Assembly (NCBI GenBank): GCA_002495625.1
Contig: DAGC01000005.1
Span: forward strand, 62,001-126,000
Direction of reading: 5' to 3'
DNA from: Methanobacterium sp. UBA375
GTDB lineage: Archaea; Methanobacteriota; Methanobacteria; Methanobacteriales; Methanobacteriaceae
Length of the DNA: 64,000 nucleotides
Made by a program: the position numbers and the translations under genes. Positions 16,742 to 25,995 of the stretch are shown here, one piece after another (position 1 is the stretch's first letter; every line of letters starts with the position of its first letter). Below the pieces are notes generated by a model that saw only the letters and a program-made list of their open reading frames with translations, did no database searches and was not told the origin of the DNA.

Positions 16742-18136
16742 ATGGAATGTGATGTTTTAATAGTAGGTGCTGGGCCGGCAGGACTTTTTGCAGCCAGTGA
16801 ACTGGCAGGACATTTTGATGTGGTGGTAGTAGATAAAGGTAGGGAAATGGATGAAAGGCTTTGTCTGGCCCTTGAAAATGGGTCATGTCGAGAATGCAAA
16901 CCCTGCAATATAACTGGTGGTGTTGGAGGTGCAGGCGGTCTTTCCGATGGTAAACTAAACCTTAGGCCAGATATCGGCGGTGACCTGGAAGAATTTGTAA
17001 GCCAGGAAGAAGCCTGGGACATCATCAATGAAATAGACCAGTTCTTTCTCAGGCACGGGGCTCCTGATGAACTTTACTCCCCTAATGAAGAGCAAATAGC
17101 CGATATACTCAGAAAATCAGCAGCTTCTGGAATTAAATTCATCCCAATCGTTCAGAGGCATATGGGTTCAGATAAAACCCCGGCCATTATAGAATCCATT
17201 AAAAAAGAACTGGAAAATAAAGGGGTAAAATTTTTACTGGAAACTGAAATCATAGATATAATCGCAGATGAAGATGTAGAGGCAGCCATAGTTAGGAATG
17301 CTATGGAAGGCGAGTTTAAAATAAAGTGTAAATACATCATCGCAGCCCCTGGGAGAGTGGGAGCTTACTGGCTCTCTGATCAGATGAACAAGCTTAAAAT
17401 ACCCTTTAAACATAATCCAGTTGATATCGGGGTTCGAGTGGAAATACCGCAGATTGTAATGGATGAAATAACCCGTATAAACTGGGATCCTAAATTCCAT
17501 GTCATGACCAAAACCTACGACGACTTCGTCAGAACATTTTGTGTATGTAACCATGGATTTGTAGTTGAAGAAGTCTATGATGATTTTACAGGGGTTAACG
17601 GCCATTCACTGCGTGATAAAGTTTCTGAAAACACCAACTTTGCATTTTTAGTAAGGGTAGAACTAACCGAGCCCATAGAAAACACTTCAGATTACGCATT
17701 TTCAATAGCTACCATAGCAAATACTCTGGGTGGGGGAAAACCTCTCCTGCAACGCTTAGGCGACCTTAAAAGGGGGAGAAGATCCACTTGGAGAAGACTG
17801 GAGCGAAGCAACGTGGTACCCACCTTCAGCAGTGTAACACCAGGAGATATTGCTATGGCCCTCCCACACCGCCTGATAGTGGATATAATAGAAGGATTAG
17901 AAGCTTTAGATAAAGTAATACCTGGTATTGCATCTGATTCAACCCTACTATACGCCCCGGAGATAAAACTATACGCCATGCGGGTAGAAGTGAACAGTGG
18001 AATGCAGACCGGTATAGGCGGACTTTACGTTGCTGGTGATGGGGCAGGAGTTTCCCGGGGAATAGTGGGAGCTTCTGCCACGGGGATTATCGCGGCGAGG
18101 GATATTTTGAAAAGTAAGAACAAATTTAAGGACTAA
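16742..18136 (+). CDS. FAD-dependent dehydrogenase of the uncharacterised COG2509 type
   Basis: 464 residues. LIVGAGPAGLFAASELAGHFDVVVVDKG is the N-terminal FAD-binding motif, and GIGGLYVAGDGAGVSRGIVGASATG the C-terminal FAD contact. CLALENGSCRECKPCNITGGVGGAGGLSDGKLNL, with three or four cysteines, is characteristic of this oxidoreductase family. The substrate is unknown. The gene is divergent from the P-type ATPase and convergent with the YchF-type GTPase (six bases between stops). No iron-sulfur partner is adjacent, although the CRECKPC cluster could bind a metal. Confidence 0.8.
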   Translation: MECDVLIVGAGPAGLFAASELAGHFDVVVVDKGREMDERLCLALENGSCRECKPCNITGGVGGAGGLSDGKLNLRPDIGGDLEEFVSQEEAWDIINEIDQFFLRHGAPDELYSPNEEQIADILRKSAASGIKFIPIVQRHMGSDKTPAIIESIKKELENKGVKFLLETEIIDIIADEDVEAAIVRNAMEGEFKIKCKYIIAAPGRVGAYWLSDQMNKLKIPFKHNPVDIGVRVEIPQIVMDEITRINWDPKFHVMTKTYDDFVRTFCVCNHGFVVEEVYDDFTGVNGHSLRDKVSENTNFAFLVRVELTEPIENTSDYAFSIATIANTLGGGKPLLQRLGDLKRGRRSTWRRLERSNVVPTFSSVTPGDIAMALPHRLIVDIIEGLEALDKVIPGIASDSTLLYAPEIKLYAMRVEVNSGMQTGIGGLYVAGDGAGVSRGIVGASATGIIAARDILKSKNKFKD

Positions 18137-18142
18137 AATTAT

Positions 18143-19330
18143 TCACCGACAGATAATACTTATCACATCACAATCTTCCAGTTCATAGTCGCTGCTAACC
18201 CTTCTGCAGCTACGGGCATCCAGCGCATGCATGAATCCTTCACCAATATCAGTATGCACCAGATAGGCTAAATCTCTCGGTTTAGAACCTCTTTGGATTA
18301 GGAATGCATCTGGGAGCACGTTACCCTTCTGATCACATAGTTTATGCTCATCTTCCACTGGGTAGACGGTGATCATATCCAGGATGTCAAAAACAACCTT
18401 ATTCAAAGCCTGCTGTACACCGGTACTCCCATACTTTTTAAGCATGTGCTCTTTTATATAATTAAGAGCCTTTAGCTGTGCATCGCTTAATTCATCTGGT
18501 TTTGTTATCTCAAAATCAGGATCACCAGGGAAATAACTTATTAAACCAGCTTCAGACGCTCGGATAAGGGCCAGTTCTGACTCGGCCGAGGCGGGTATGA
18601 CGTTTTCATATTTTTCCTGCAGTTTTTTAACGTTCTCCTCAGCGGTTGGTAAATCTGCTTTATTAGCCACGATGAGCATGGGCTTAGCCAGTTTGAGTAG
18701 GTGGTCAAGGAATTGGATGATATCATCGTCTTCCCATTTATCGATATCCTTGTTAATTACTTTTTTAGCTTCTGCCACTTCTTCCAGGGATATCCCGGTA
18801 CCACTAAGCTGTTCAGCTATTACCTTGGCAATGTCCAGTTTCTCAGAAAGGGCTTTTCGAACCATCTTGTTCCAGTTCTTCTTCAAAATCCCATAAAGCC
18901 ACATGGTGATCTCATGCTCTAAAAACTCCACATCATCTAGAGGGTCATGGGAACCTGCTTCACAGGGCCTACCCTCCTCATCAGTGGAGCCTGAGGCATC
19001 TATGATGTGTATAAATGCTTTGGCCTGTCTTAAATCATCTAAAAACTTGTTTCCCAATCCGCGACCTTCATGTGCTCCCGGGACCAGTCCAGCTACGTCA
19101 ACCAGCTCTACCGGTATCAGGCGTTGACCATCCTCGCATCGGGAGGTTCGAGGATTACAGGTAACCTTTAATTCTTTACAAGGGCATTTACTGATAACAT
19201 GTCCCACTGCTTTATTAGCATCGATGGTGGTGAAGGGGTAGCTGGCCACTTCGGCCTCTGATAAGGTGGCTGAATTGAAAAATGAAGATTTACCCACGTT
19301 TGGTTTTCCGGTTACGGCGATTTGAAGCAT
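18143..19330 (-). CDS. OBG-family GTPase, archaeal YchF-like
   Basis: About 395 residues from ATG 19330 (MLQIAVTGKPNVGKSSFFN); the open frame runs eight codons further upstream, but the protein family begins at this P-loop. G motifs: GKPNVGKS (G1), DVAGLVPGAHEGRGLGNKFL (G3) and NKAD (G4), the last pointing to GTP rather than the ATP preference of bacterial YchF. CPCKELKVTCNPRTSRCEDG is an archaeal/eukaryotic-type cysteine insertion. The C-terminal 80 residues form a TGS-like domain. Members associate with ribosomes; this is family knowledge. Confidence 0.9.
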   Translation of the reverse strand: MLQIAVTGKPNVGKSSFFNSATLSEAEVASYPFTTIDANKAVGHVISKCPCKELKVTCNPRTSRCEDGQRLIPVELVDVAGLVPGAHEGRGLGNKFLDDLRQAKAFIHIIDASGSTDEEGRPCEAGSHDPLDDVEFLEHEITMWLYGILKKNWNKMVRKALSEKLDIAKVIAEQLSGTGISLEEVAEAKKVINKDIDKWEDDDIIQFLDHLLKLAKPMLIVANKADLPTAEENVKKLQEKYENVIPASAESELALIRASEAGLISYFPGDPDFEITKPDELSDAQLKALNYIKEHMLKKYGSTGVQQALNKVVFDILDMITVYPVEDEHKLCDQKGNVLPDAFLIQRGSKPRDLAYLVHTDIGEGFMHALDARSCRRVSSDYELEDCDVISIICR

Positions 19331-19461
19331 ATGATCACTTTTATAAATTAACAATATTTTATTAGGTTATTTAATTAATCTTTTTTTATTGAATGTAATA
19401 CTTTTTTAAAATAAATGGTAGAATATTTATCTTTAATCAAAAATAATATTGATGAAGTAAT

Positions 19462-20433
19462 ATGTCTTTAGAAGATTCAGAATCACTCCCAGTAAATTAC
19501 TATTTTAAAAAGAAAATAGAATGGTCTTTAAGAGAATTTAAGCATGTTAAGGACTTAGACGAGGTAATATGTCAAATAATAAAATTAAAAGAATTAAGAT
19601 TTCATTACAAATTAACTGATAAACTCCAAATTGATAGAAGAAGTTCTATATTAAGACCTCTTAAAGTAGGAATTCCTCTTACAAGGGAAGAAATACAAAA
19701 AGTGCCTCTTATAAAAATTGGATATGAGAATTTAAATGATCCATTTTTATATCCATACTTTAAAAAGGATTTAATTAACTTTCCAGATTTTTATTTTCTT
19801 TATAAATTCTTGGAAGCTGTTTATTTTCTGGACATTGGTCATTTTTTAAAAAAGGAAGATTTAGAGAAGTTATACTTCTGTAGATTGGATGAAAACATAA
19901 TTTCCAATCTTGATGATTTTGAAGATCTTTCAGGACTTGAAATCACTTTGGAATTCTTTGTTAAGCTTAAACATCTTGGTTGGGAAAATAAAGAGACTGA
20001 TACTTTTTTCAATCAATTAAATCGCGCCAGAATAGATATGATCTATGATTTTACAGAATTCAGTGATATTGATTATTCTGGAAGTTTGACTCCATCTGGA
20101 ATTGGATTTAACAGACCAAATGTGCAAATGTCGGCATTCCCACCGTTACATAAAAGAGCTTATATTCTCTTCGGCATCCCTATTAATCGGAGGGTTATAA
20201 ACTATGGCATATTTTTAAGTGTTTTGCCATATGGAAGTCCATATTTCAACTTTCCAGCAACAGAAAATGCATTTTTGCTGTTTCTTTCGGGGTGCAGCGC
20301 AGTAAATTCTAATTGTGATGTTATAAATGAGAATGACGTAATTAGAGCTTATAAAACTTATTACAAGCTTTTAACAACTAATATTTCCAGAATAGTTGAT
20401 GAATTATTGGAAGAAAAATTCATGTCAAAATAA
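19462..20433 (+). CDS. AT-rich orphan gene, unknown 323-residue protein
   Basis: I recognise no family. The product is rich in Phe, Tyr, Leu, Asp and Lys, without membrane segments, signal peptide or cysteine motifs. Helical stretches dominate the first two thirds (KKKIEWSLREFKHVKDLDEV, DFEDLSGLEITLEFFVKLKHL). A C-terminal part contains NRRVINYGIFLSVLPYGSPYFNFPA. Codon usage is visibly more AT-rich than the flanking YchF and glycosyltransferase genes, which suggests recent acquisition. The ribosome binding site is weak (TGATGAAG). It lies between two minus-strand housekeeping genes, divergent from the first and convergent with the second (stops four bases apart). Confidence 0.65.
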   Translation: MSLEDSESLPVNYYFKKKIEWSLREFKHVKDLDEVICQIIKLKELRFHYKLTDKLQIDRRSSILRPLKVGIPLTREEIQKVPLIKIGYENLNDPFLYPYFKKDLINFPDFYFLYKFLEAVYFLDIGHFLKKEDLEKLYFCRLDENIISNLDDFEDLSGLEITLEFFVKLKHLGWENKETDTFFNQLNRARIDMIYDFTEFSDIDYSGSLTPSGIGFNRPNVQMSAFPPLHKRAYILFGIPINRRVINYGIFLSVLPYGSPYFNFPATENAFLLFLSGCSAVNSNCDVINENDVIRAYKTYYKLLTTNISRIVDELLEEKFMSK

Positions 20434-20437
20434 ACCA

Positions 20438-22168
20438 CTATGCAACCTTTCCCTGCGAAGAACCCTTAATAACCACTTTCTCAGTCACATTAAACTTCCT
20501 CTTAGGCTTCATTCCCAGTAACAGCTCAGTTTGCGCTTGTACGTAGGGTAAAAATCCGAAGGTGAGCATGTTAACCATTATAGCCCCGGTTTCTATGAAG
20601 TCCCAGACATGACGCCACCAGGGCCAACCTTCCGGTACGGGAATTATGTTGCGGCGGAGGATAACGATGGGTATATTTAACAGAGTGGCCCCGAGAAGTA
20701 TGTACCCTAATAAGCTGGGTATATTGTACGATACGGGAATTTCCAGAAACATCTTACTGAAGAAGTTTAATAGGGGAATCCCGAAGGTGATGAGGTAAAC
20801 CACGGTAAGGAAGAAGAGCTGATTATCAAAAAGAGTCCATAATATCCTTAAACGTTTTTTCAATGGTATTTTCCCATTGTAATAGAGACCGGCCAGAGTT
20901 ATGGGGAATACGATTATACCCCAGCCCCAGCGGTGCTGCTGCTGGTAGAGGGAACGGTGGGTTTTAATGTAGCTCTCATTTTCCACGGCGTCGTTATAGG
21001 TGGGAATGTAAACTTCTTCACCAGAAAAATCACCATCGAAACGGACCTTGGCATTCCAGTAAAATGCGGTGTCATCGTTTTCAATGTCGGGGCACCAGTA
21101 GTTAACATCTTCAACTGTTTTGAGACTGACAGCATAGGATGACCAGGTATCCTTGCTTTTCTTAAGGACGGTCCAGCTGTGTAGAACTACAAGGGTTAGG
21201 GATGTAGAAAAAACGCGTACCAGGGCAGGTACACGCCAGAAGTTGTTGTTGAAGGTGTGCACGGCACTGGAGTAGAATTTATGGTACCTGTTTTTGCTGC
21301 TCAGGAATTTGTAGGTGATGGCAGACATGTACTTCTTATGGGGGATCTGGTCGCAGTCGAAGGTGAACAGCAGATAATCCTTAGAGTCTTCTCCCATTTC
21401 TTTGATTTTCTGGACAAAGTGTCGTGTGGCCCAGTTGATGTTACCTCCCTTCACACCCATGACTTCTCCCTTGATATTTGCAGGATGAACGTAGTAGATG
21501 ATTTCCCTGAAATGGTGCCCGTATTTTTGTTTGATGTATTCGAAGTATTCGATGCACTGCTGGGCGTGTTTTTCTTCAATGGCCACCACGAAGGATATCT
21601 TTTGGGTGTCTACGTCTGAATCTGCCCATCCTGCTACGGAAGGTTCTATGGTTTCCAGTCCTTCGTTGTATATGGGGTAAATTAATACGTATTTCAATTT
21701 TTCGTATTCTTCCCTATATTTATTCTGGATTTTATCCATCCAGTCTACCTTGACATCATGTCGGGTCCTTTTAATCCCAAGCCAGAGGCCGTAAACAAAA
21801 AGAAATGCCCGGTATAACCAGTAAACCACTATAACCGTGATATATCCCACTAAAATATGGGGAATGCCCATGAATACTGCAATCAGCGGTGTAAGTATGA
21901 ATATCCAGGTGAAAATACCAGGGATCATTTCAAAAATTCGTCTAAGGATTCCTGGAGTTTGGGTTGGGAATCCCATATGCCTATCTGCAGGGTTCACCTT
22001 ATCGGGAGTAATTTGCTTTTTGGCCGATAAATCGTCTAAAATAGCTTTCGCTCTTTCTGATATTTCCTGTGAAATATGGTTAAATGCAATTTTAGGATGC
22101 GGTGGCGGTAAAAATTCGGAAATGATATCTTCATCTTTAGTAAGGTTTTCTGAACGCTTACTTTCCAA
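20438..22168 (-). CDS. Membrane-bound family 2 glycosyltransferase, processive type
   Basis: 576 residues. TTG start at 22168, supported by GGGGG seven bases upstream. An N-terminal cytoplasmic region (about 75 residues) precedes two membrane helices (FTWIFILTPLIAVFMGIPHI and a following one). A GT2 catalytic domain follows with TFDCDQIPHKKYM (DxD metal site), IENDDTAFYWNAK (catalytic-base region) and QQQHRWGWG (Q-x-x-R-W motif of processive synthases). At least three to four C-terminal membrane helices follow. Such enzymes extrude or build polysaccharide from nucleotide sugars. The polymer is unknown; no export partner is adjacent. Confidence 0.85.
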   Translation of the reverse strand: MESKRSENLTKDEDIISEFLPPPHPKIAFNHISQEISERAKAILDDLSAKKQITPDKVNPADRHMGFPTQTPGILRRIFEMIPGIFTWIFILTPLIAVFMGIPHILVGYITVIVVYWLYRAFLFVYGLWLGIKRTRHDVKVDWMDKIQNKYREEYEKLKYVLIYPIYNEGLETIEPSVAGWADSDVDTQKISFVVAIEEKHAQQCIEYFEYIKQKYGHHFREIIYYVHPANIKGEVMGVKGGNINWATRHFVQKIKEMGEDSKDYLLFTFDCDQIPHKKYMSAITYKFLSSKNRYHKFYSSAVHTFNNNFWRVPALVRVFSTSLTLVVLHSWTVLKKSKDTWSSYAVSLKTVEDVNYWCPDIENDDTAFYWNAKVRFDGDFSGEEVYIPTYNDAVENESYIKTHRSLYQQQHRWGWGIIVFPITLAGLYYNGKIPLKKRLRILWTLFDNQLFFLTVVYLITFGIPLLNFFSKMFLEIPVSYNIPSLLGYILLGATLLNIPIVILRRNIIPVPEGWPWWRHVWDFIETGAIMVNMLTFGFLPYVQAQTELLLGMKPKRKFNVTEKVVIKGSSQGKVA

Positions 22169-22261
22169 TCAGTAACCCCCTTTATCAGTATAATTATATT
22201 AGTCAGAGAATAAAATAATTACGGAAGCAGAGGTTTCCGCAAATTTTGAAGGTGCAATAAG

Positions 22262-22885
22262 ATGTCCAAACTCTTCGTGGTTGGTATTGGCCCTGGATCA
22301 CAAGATTATCTGACTTTTAAGGCCAAAAAAATCACTGATTCAGTGGAAGTTCTCATCGGAAGTAGAAGGGCCTTGGAATTATTCCCGGAGACGACTGGAG
22401 AGAAAATAGAGTTGGATCCTAAGAATATGGAGAAAGGCTTCGGGCATGCCATTTCAGAGGTTAAAAAAGGTAAATCTGTAGCTCTACTTTCAACGGGAGA
22501 TCCAGGATTTTCTGGGATTTTAAAACCAGTTTTGGACTTGTCAGGGACTGTTGAGATTGAAGTGGTGCCGGGTATAAGCTCTATCCAGCTATGCGCCGCG
22601 AAACTGGAAATTTCATGGGATGAAGCGAATTTAATAACTTTACACGGAAAAGGAGTTTCTTCCCAGTTATTGGAAGCATTGGAGAATGGTAGACCCACTA
22701 TGGTACTTCCTAATTTTAGTGTGAAAGAAGTAGCTGAATTTTTACTCGATAATGGCATTGATCCCCAGAGAGAAGTTGCTATCTGTGAAAGGTTAAGCTA
22801 TCCTGATGAGAGGATAGTTAAAACAGTCCTGAAAGATGTTTTAAATGAAAATTTCAGCTATATGTGTGTGATGGTCATATTTTAA
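22262..22885 (+). CDS. cbiE: Cobalt-precorrin-7 (C5)-methyltransferase CbiE
   Basis: 207 residues, SAM-dependent tetrapyrrole methylase fold. VVGIGPGSQDYLTFKA is the N-terminal GxGxG segment, LLSTGDPGFSGI the substrate loop, and VEVVPGISSIQLCAAKL the SAM-binding GISS motif. CbiE methylates C5 of the corrin ring during anaerobic cobamide synthesis. The C15-methyltransferase/decarboxylase CbiT is not adjacent. GAAGGTG precedes the ATG. The gene is divergent from the glycosyltransferase and convergent with the cupin. Confidence 0.92.
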   Translation: MSKLFVVGIGPGSQDYLTFKAKKITDSVEVLIGSRRALELFPETTGEKIELDPKNMEKGFGHAISEVKKGKSVALLSTGDPGFSGILKPVLDLSGTVEIEVVPGISSIQLCAAKLEISWDEANLITLHGKGVSSQLLEALENGRPTMVLPNFSVKEVAEFLLDNGIDPQREVAICERLSYPDERIVKTVLKDVLNENFSYMCVMVIF

Positions 22886-22886
22886 A

Positions 22887-23258
22887 TTATTTAGTTAATT
22901 CTTCGTCTCCTGCATTCCATGGGGGATTAACCATACATAAAAACTTCAAATCAGTATCTCCAATATTTTCAATCCATTGAACTGAACCTGGAGGTATATA
23001 AATAGCTTGATTGGGAATAACTTCTTTTGATTCATTTTCTATATGCATAAAGCCTTTACCTTCCAGTATGAAATATATTTCCACCGATGATTTCATTCGG
23101 TGTGGCAGGGAAGATTCTCCTGGTTTTAGAATGGCATGGGCAATGCTGAAATTCATCTTTAAGTCATTTTCTTCCCTTTTTGGGTGTAATAGTTCACATA
23201 TAAGGGTTTCGTCCAGTGCATTGAAATATTTGCAGTTGTCAGTTGTTTTAATAATCAT
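22887..23258 (-). CDS. Single-domain cupin protein
   Basis: 123 residues with the double-stranded beta-helix pattern: LKPGESSLPHRMKSSVEIYFILEGKGFMHI (cupin box 1 with His and Glu metal ligands) and VIPNQAIYIPPGSVQWIENIG (box 2, in which the usual His is replaced by Gln). Small cupins bind a metal and act as sugar isomerases, dioxygenases or binding proteins; the substrate is unknown. The gene ends one base past the cbiE stop, so the two are tightly convergent. Confidence 0.8.
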   Translation of the reverse strand: MIIKTTDNCKYFNALDETLICELLHPKREENDLKMNFSIAHAILKPGESSLPHRMKSSVEIYFILEGKGFMHIENESKEVIPNQAIYIPPGSVQWIENIGDTDLKFLCMVNPPWNAGDEELTK

Positions 23259-23285
23259 ATTAACCTTCTACTAAACTTGTATGAA

Positions 23286-23296
23286 TTATATATAAA
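23286..23296 (+). promoter_or_regulatory. Probable TATA box of the lemA operon
   Basis: TTATATATAAA lies about 47-57 bases before the lemA ATG at 23343. The predicted transcription start near 23318-23322 leaves a leader of about 22 nt that contains GAGGTGAGG. Sequence and position only. Confidence 0.5.
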
Positions 23297-23342
23297 TTTA
23301 AATAGATGTAAAGGAAATAAACATTGTCATAGAGGTGAGGAA

Positions 23343-23903
23343 ATGCTAACATTAATTATTGGTATAATAGTACTAATCATAGTAATTGGAATAGTAGTGT
23401 ATTTTGTTGCAATTTACAACAGCCTGATAAATCTGAGAAACCGGGTTAAGAACGCCTGGTCTCAGATAGATGTTCAGCTTAAAAGGAGAACTGACCTTAT
23501 ACCTAACCTGGTGGAGACAGTTAAAGGTTATGCAGCACATGAAAAGGGTGTTTTTGAAAACGTCACCAAGGCACGGGCCGGTTTGATGAATGCTCAGACG
23601 CCACAGGAGAATGCACAGGCAAATAACATGCTGACAGATGCGCTTAAATCTCTTTTTGCCGTTGCAGAAAACTACCCTACTTTGGTGGCCAGCCAGAACT
23701 TCCAGGACTTACAGAGACAGCTATCAGAAACCGAAGATAAAATCGCCTACTCCAGACAGTTCTACAACGACACGGTTTTGATGTACAACAACAAAATCCA
23801 GATGTTCCCCAGCAACTTAGTGGCCAACCAATTCAACTTCCAGGAAGAAGAATTCTTCGAAGCACCGGAAGCCGAAAGAGAAGTTCCAGAAGTTAAATTT
23901 TAA
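23343..23903 (+). CDS. lemA: LemA family protein
   Basis: 186 residues from ATG 23343, chosen because GAGGTGAGG lies immediately upstream; the longer frame from 23277 adds an unlikely 22 residues. One N-terminal membrane helix (LTLIIGIIVLIIVIGIVVYFVAIY) is followed by the LemA helical domain: NLRNRVKNAWSQIDVQLKRR, DLIPNLVETVKGYAAHEKGV, and the typical C-terminal YNNKIQMFPSNLVANQFNF. LemA proteins are membrane-anchored with the helical part outside; the function is poorly defined. It lies 20 bases before a DUF2207 gene, a common pairing, so the two probably work together. Confidence 0.93.
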   Translation: MLTLIIGIIVLIIVIGIVVYFVAIYNSLINLRNRVKNAWSQIDVQLKRRTDLIPNLVETVKGYAAHEKGVFENVTKARAGLMNAQTPQENAQANNMLTDALKSLFAVAENYPTLVASQNFQDLQRQLSETEDKIAYSRQFYNDTVLMYNNKIQMFPSNLVANQFNFQEEEFFEAPEAEREVPEVKF

Positions 23904-23923
23904 TCAATTTTATGAGGGATAGG

Positions 23924-25741
23924 ATGAAGGATAAAAAATTCTGGCTCTCGGTATTAATTATCTCACTATTAATTTCAGCTGGTTTAGGGGTTGCTTCTGC
24001 TCAAGACAGAAGCTACACCATACCCTATATAAATATGGACCTTTATCCTCAGGAGGATGGAGCACTCCATGTTAAAGAAACCCTCCATTACTCTTTCTCA
24101 GGAACTTATAATGGAATATACAGGGATATACCTATAAGCGGTGATCAGCAGCTTCAAAATATAAATGTATCATCACAGGGTGCCTACTCCAGATTTGAAA
24201 TACTTCCTTACGGTAATAACCAGAGAATAAAGATTTATCTTTATTCTGATCCCGAAATGACCATTCCTATCACCGATAAAGATGTAGATGTAACTATAGA
24301 ATACGATTTTATCCATGTCATTAAATTTTACAACGATATCGCCGAATTACATTACAAACTGATTGGAGAGGAGTGGGAGGTGGACATAGGAAAGGTTAAT
24401 GCTAATATCCATCTGAACTCCAGTGAAGGTGTGAAATACTGGTTAAGCCCACCGTATTACACTGAAAATTCCAGCTGGCAGGGTAACACCCTCCAGGTAA
24501 CCAGTAAAACTGTGCCTACCGGCGAGTTTTATGAACTGAGAATGGTCATACCCAAAAACCAGTTTCAAGATAACCCCACCAACGGTACAATCATCAACCA
24601 GGATGGTCTGGCTGAAATTGAACAAATCCAAAACGATTATCAAAACGAAATAGACTCTCAAACATTTCTTTATTCCCTGATATCAGTACTGATGTTATTG
24701 GCCTGTTTCATCCCTTTGATACTTTATTTACGTTACGGTAGAGAGCCTAAAATAGATTACCAGGCGGAATATGAGCGAGATATACCAACGGACGATCCCC
24801 CTGCCGTTGTTAATGCTATTTGTGGGCCTGGGTTCTCTAAAAAAATTGGAGAACCTGATATGGACGGTTTCAAAGCCACAATTATGGATTTAATCGATAG
24901 AAAATATCTGCTTTTCCATTCTGATCCATCTGCAAAGGAAGATGTTGGTTTATCTGGTGAAATGTCCTTTAAAATTAACCAGGACATGGATAGATCTAAA
25001 CTCAAGGATTTTGAATTAGATGTACTACGTTTCCTGGAGGGTTATGAAAAAGGGGGAATAATATCCCTGGATGACATTTCTGATGACCTGTCCGACCAGT
25101 CCGGTGCGAAATCCTTTAGATTGACCTTTGACGGTTGGAAATCATCTATTAAAAAAAGTTATCTCAACAACGACGTACTTAAAAAGATATTCAACAAGAA
25201 AGGAGACAGTTATTTAAAGGCATTTGGATATGGAGCTTTAATACTAGCTGCAATAGTATTTTACTTCAGCCTTAACAGCCCATTACCTGCAGCCACCTGG
25301 GCCTTTTATTCCTCCATAATATTAGGAATAGTGGCGATAATATCCTTAATCATGCCTCAGGGAATCGCAGGACAATGGACCACTTATGGTGAGGAGTACG
25401 ATGCCAAATGGCGGAACTTCAAGAAATATATCCAGGATTTCAGTTTAATAAAGGAATATCCGCCCGAATCTGTTGCCATATGGAATAAATATCTAGTTTA
25501 CGCCACAGCTTTAGGTGCTGCTGATGCCGTCCGTAAGGCCATGGAATTATCACTCCCTCAGGATCAATTGGATGGTAGTGATATATACGTGTTCCATTAT
25601 TACGGTGGATACGCTCTACTTTCCACTTCACTGCATAGTGGAATGACCACTGGAACTTCAGGAAGCAGCGGAGGTTTCGGCGGAGGAGGAGTCGGTGGTG
25701 TTGGCGGCGGAGCCGGTGGAGGTGGAGGAGGAGCCTTTTAG
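23924..25741 (+). CDS. DUF2207 membrane protein with glycine-rich tail
   Basis: About 605 residues. ATG 23924 is preferred because GAGG lies six bases upstream; ATG 23912 lacks a site. A signal peptide (FWLSVLIISLLISAGLGVASA) precedes a DUF2207 extracytoplasmic domain (YTIPYINMDLYPQEDGALHVKETLHYSF...), a membrane helix near residues 245-270, a cytoplasmic region, two more helices near 435-485, and a C-terminal glycine tail (GSSGGFGGGGVGGVGGG). This is the standard architecture. It follows lemA and probably forms an operon with it. Function is unknown; cell-envelope maintenance is commonly guessed. Confidence 0.88.
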   Translation: MKDKKFWLSVLIISLLISAGLGVASAQDRSYTIPYINMDLYPQEDGALHVKETLHYSFSGTYNGIYRDIPISGDQQLQNINVSSQGAYSRFEILPYGNNQRIKIYLYSDPEMTIPITDKDVDVTIEYDFIHVIKFYNDIAELHYKLIGEEWEVDIGKVNANIHLNSSEGVKYWLSPPYYTENSSWQGNTLQVTSKTVPTGEFYELRMVIPKNQFQDNPTNGTIINQDGLAEIEQIQNDYQNEIDSQTFLYSLISVLMLLACFIPLILYLRYGREPKIDYQAEYERDIPTDDPPAVVNAICGPGFSKKIGEPDMDGFKATIMDLIDRKYLLFHSDPSAKEDVGLSGEMSFKINQDMDRSKLKDFELDVLRFLEGYEKGGIISLDDISDDLSDQSGAKSFRLTFDGWKSSIKKSYLNNDVLKKIFNKKGDSYLKAFGYGALILAAIVFYFSLNSPLPAATWAFYSSIILGIVAIISLIMPQGIAGQWTTYGEEYDAKWRNFKKYIQDFSLIKEYPPESVAIWNKYLVYATALGAADAVRKAMELSLPQDQLDGSDIYVFHYYGGYALLSTSLHSGMTTGTSGSSGGFGGGGVGGVGGGAGGGGGGAF

Positions 25742-25995
25742 GATTCCTCCAGACCTTAATTTTTTTATTTTTTACAATTTTGTTTATTATCCAGTTATTT
25801 TTGGATCAATGAAACACAGAGAATTTTTATCCTTGGTTTTTCAGTCGAAAATTTTATATATGGGGCTGATCTATCTTAAAGAGTTTAAAAATAGTATATG
25901 GACACCTAACAATCTATTGGTTTTTTTAAATGGTCCATTTTTAACGCCTTTAACTAATAAAAGTTGTTTATATTAAAAAGATAAAGGTTTTATAA
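25742..25995. other. 254-base gap between the DUF2207 gene and trkH
   Basis: The gap begins with T-runs at about 25760-25773 that probably end the lemA operon transcript. The remainder is AT-rich. An AAAGGT sequence eight bases before the trkH ATG is its ribosome binding site. A 93-codon frame crossing the gap overlaps the DUF2207 gene, has no ribosome binding site and looks non-coding. No other structure was seen. Confidence 0.5.
25760..25773 (+). terminator. T-rich terminator after the lemA/DUF2207 pair
   Basis: T-runs of seven and six bases separated by an A, 20 bases after the DUF2207 stop. Archaeal RNA polymerase stops on such runs without a hairpin. Confidence 0.45.

Noticed and set aside
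25695..25976. 93-codon frame bridging the DUF2207 gene end and the trkH gap
   Set aside because: It starts inside the glycine-tail coding region in another frame, lacks a ribosome binding site, and shows no domain.
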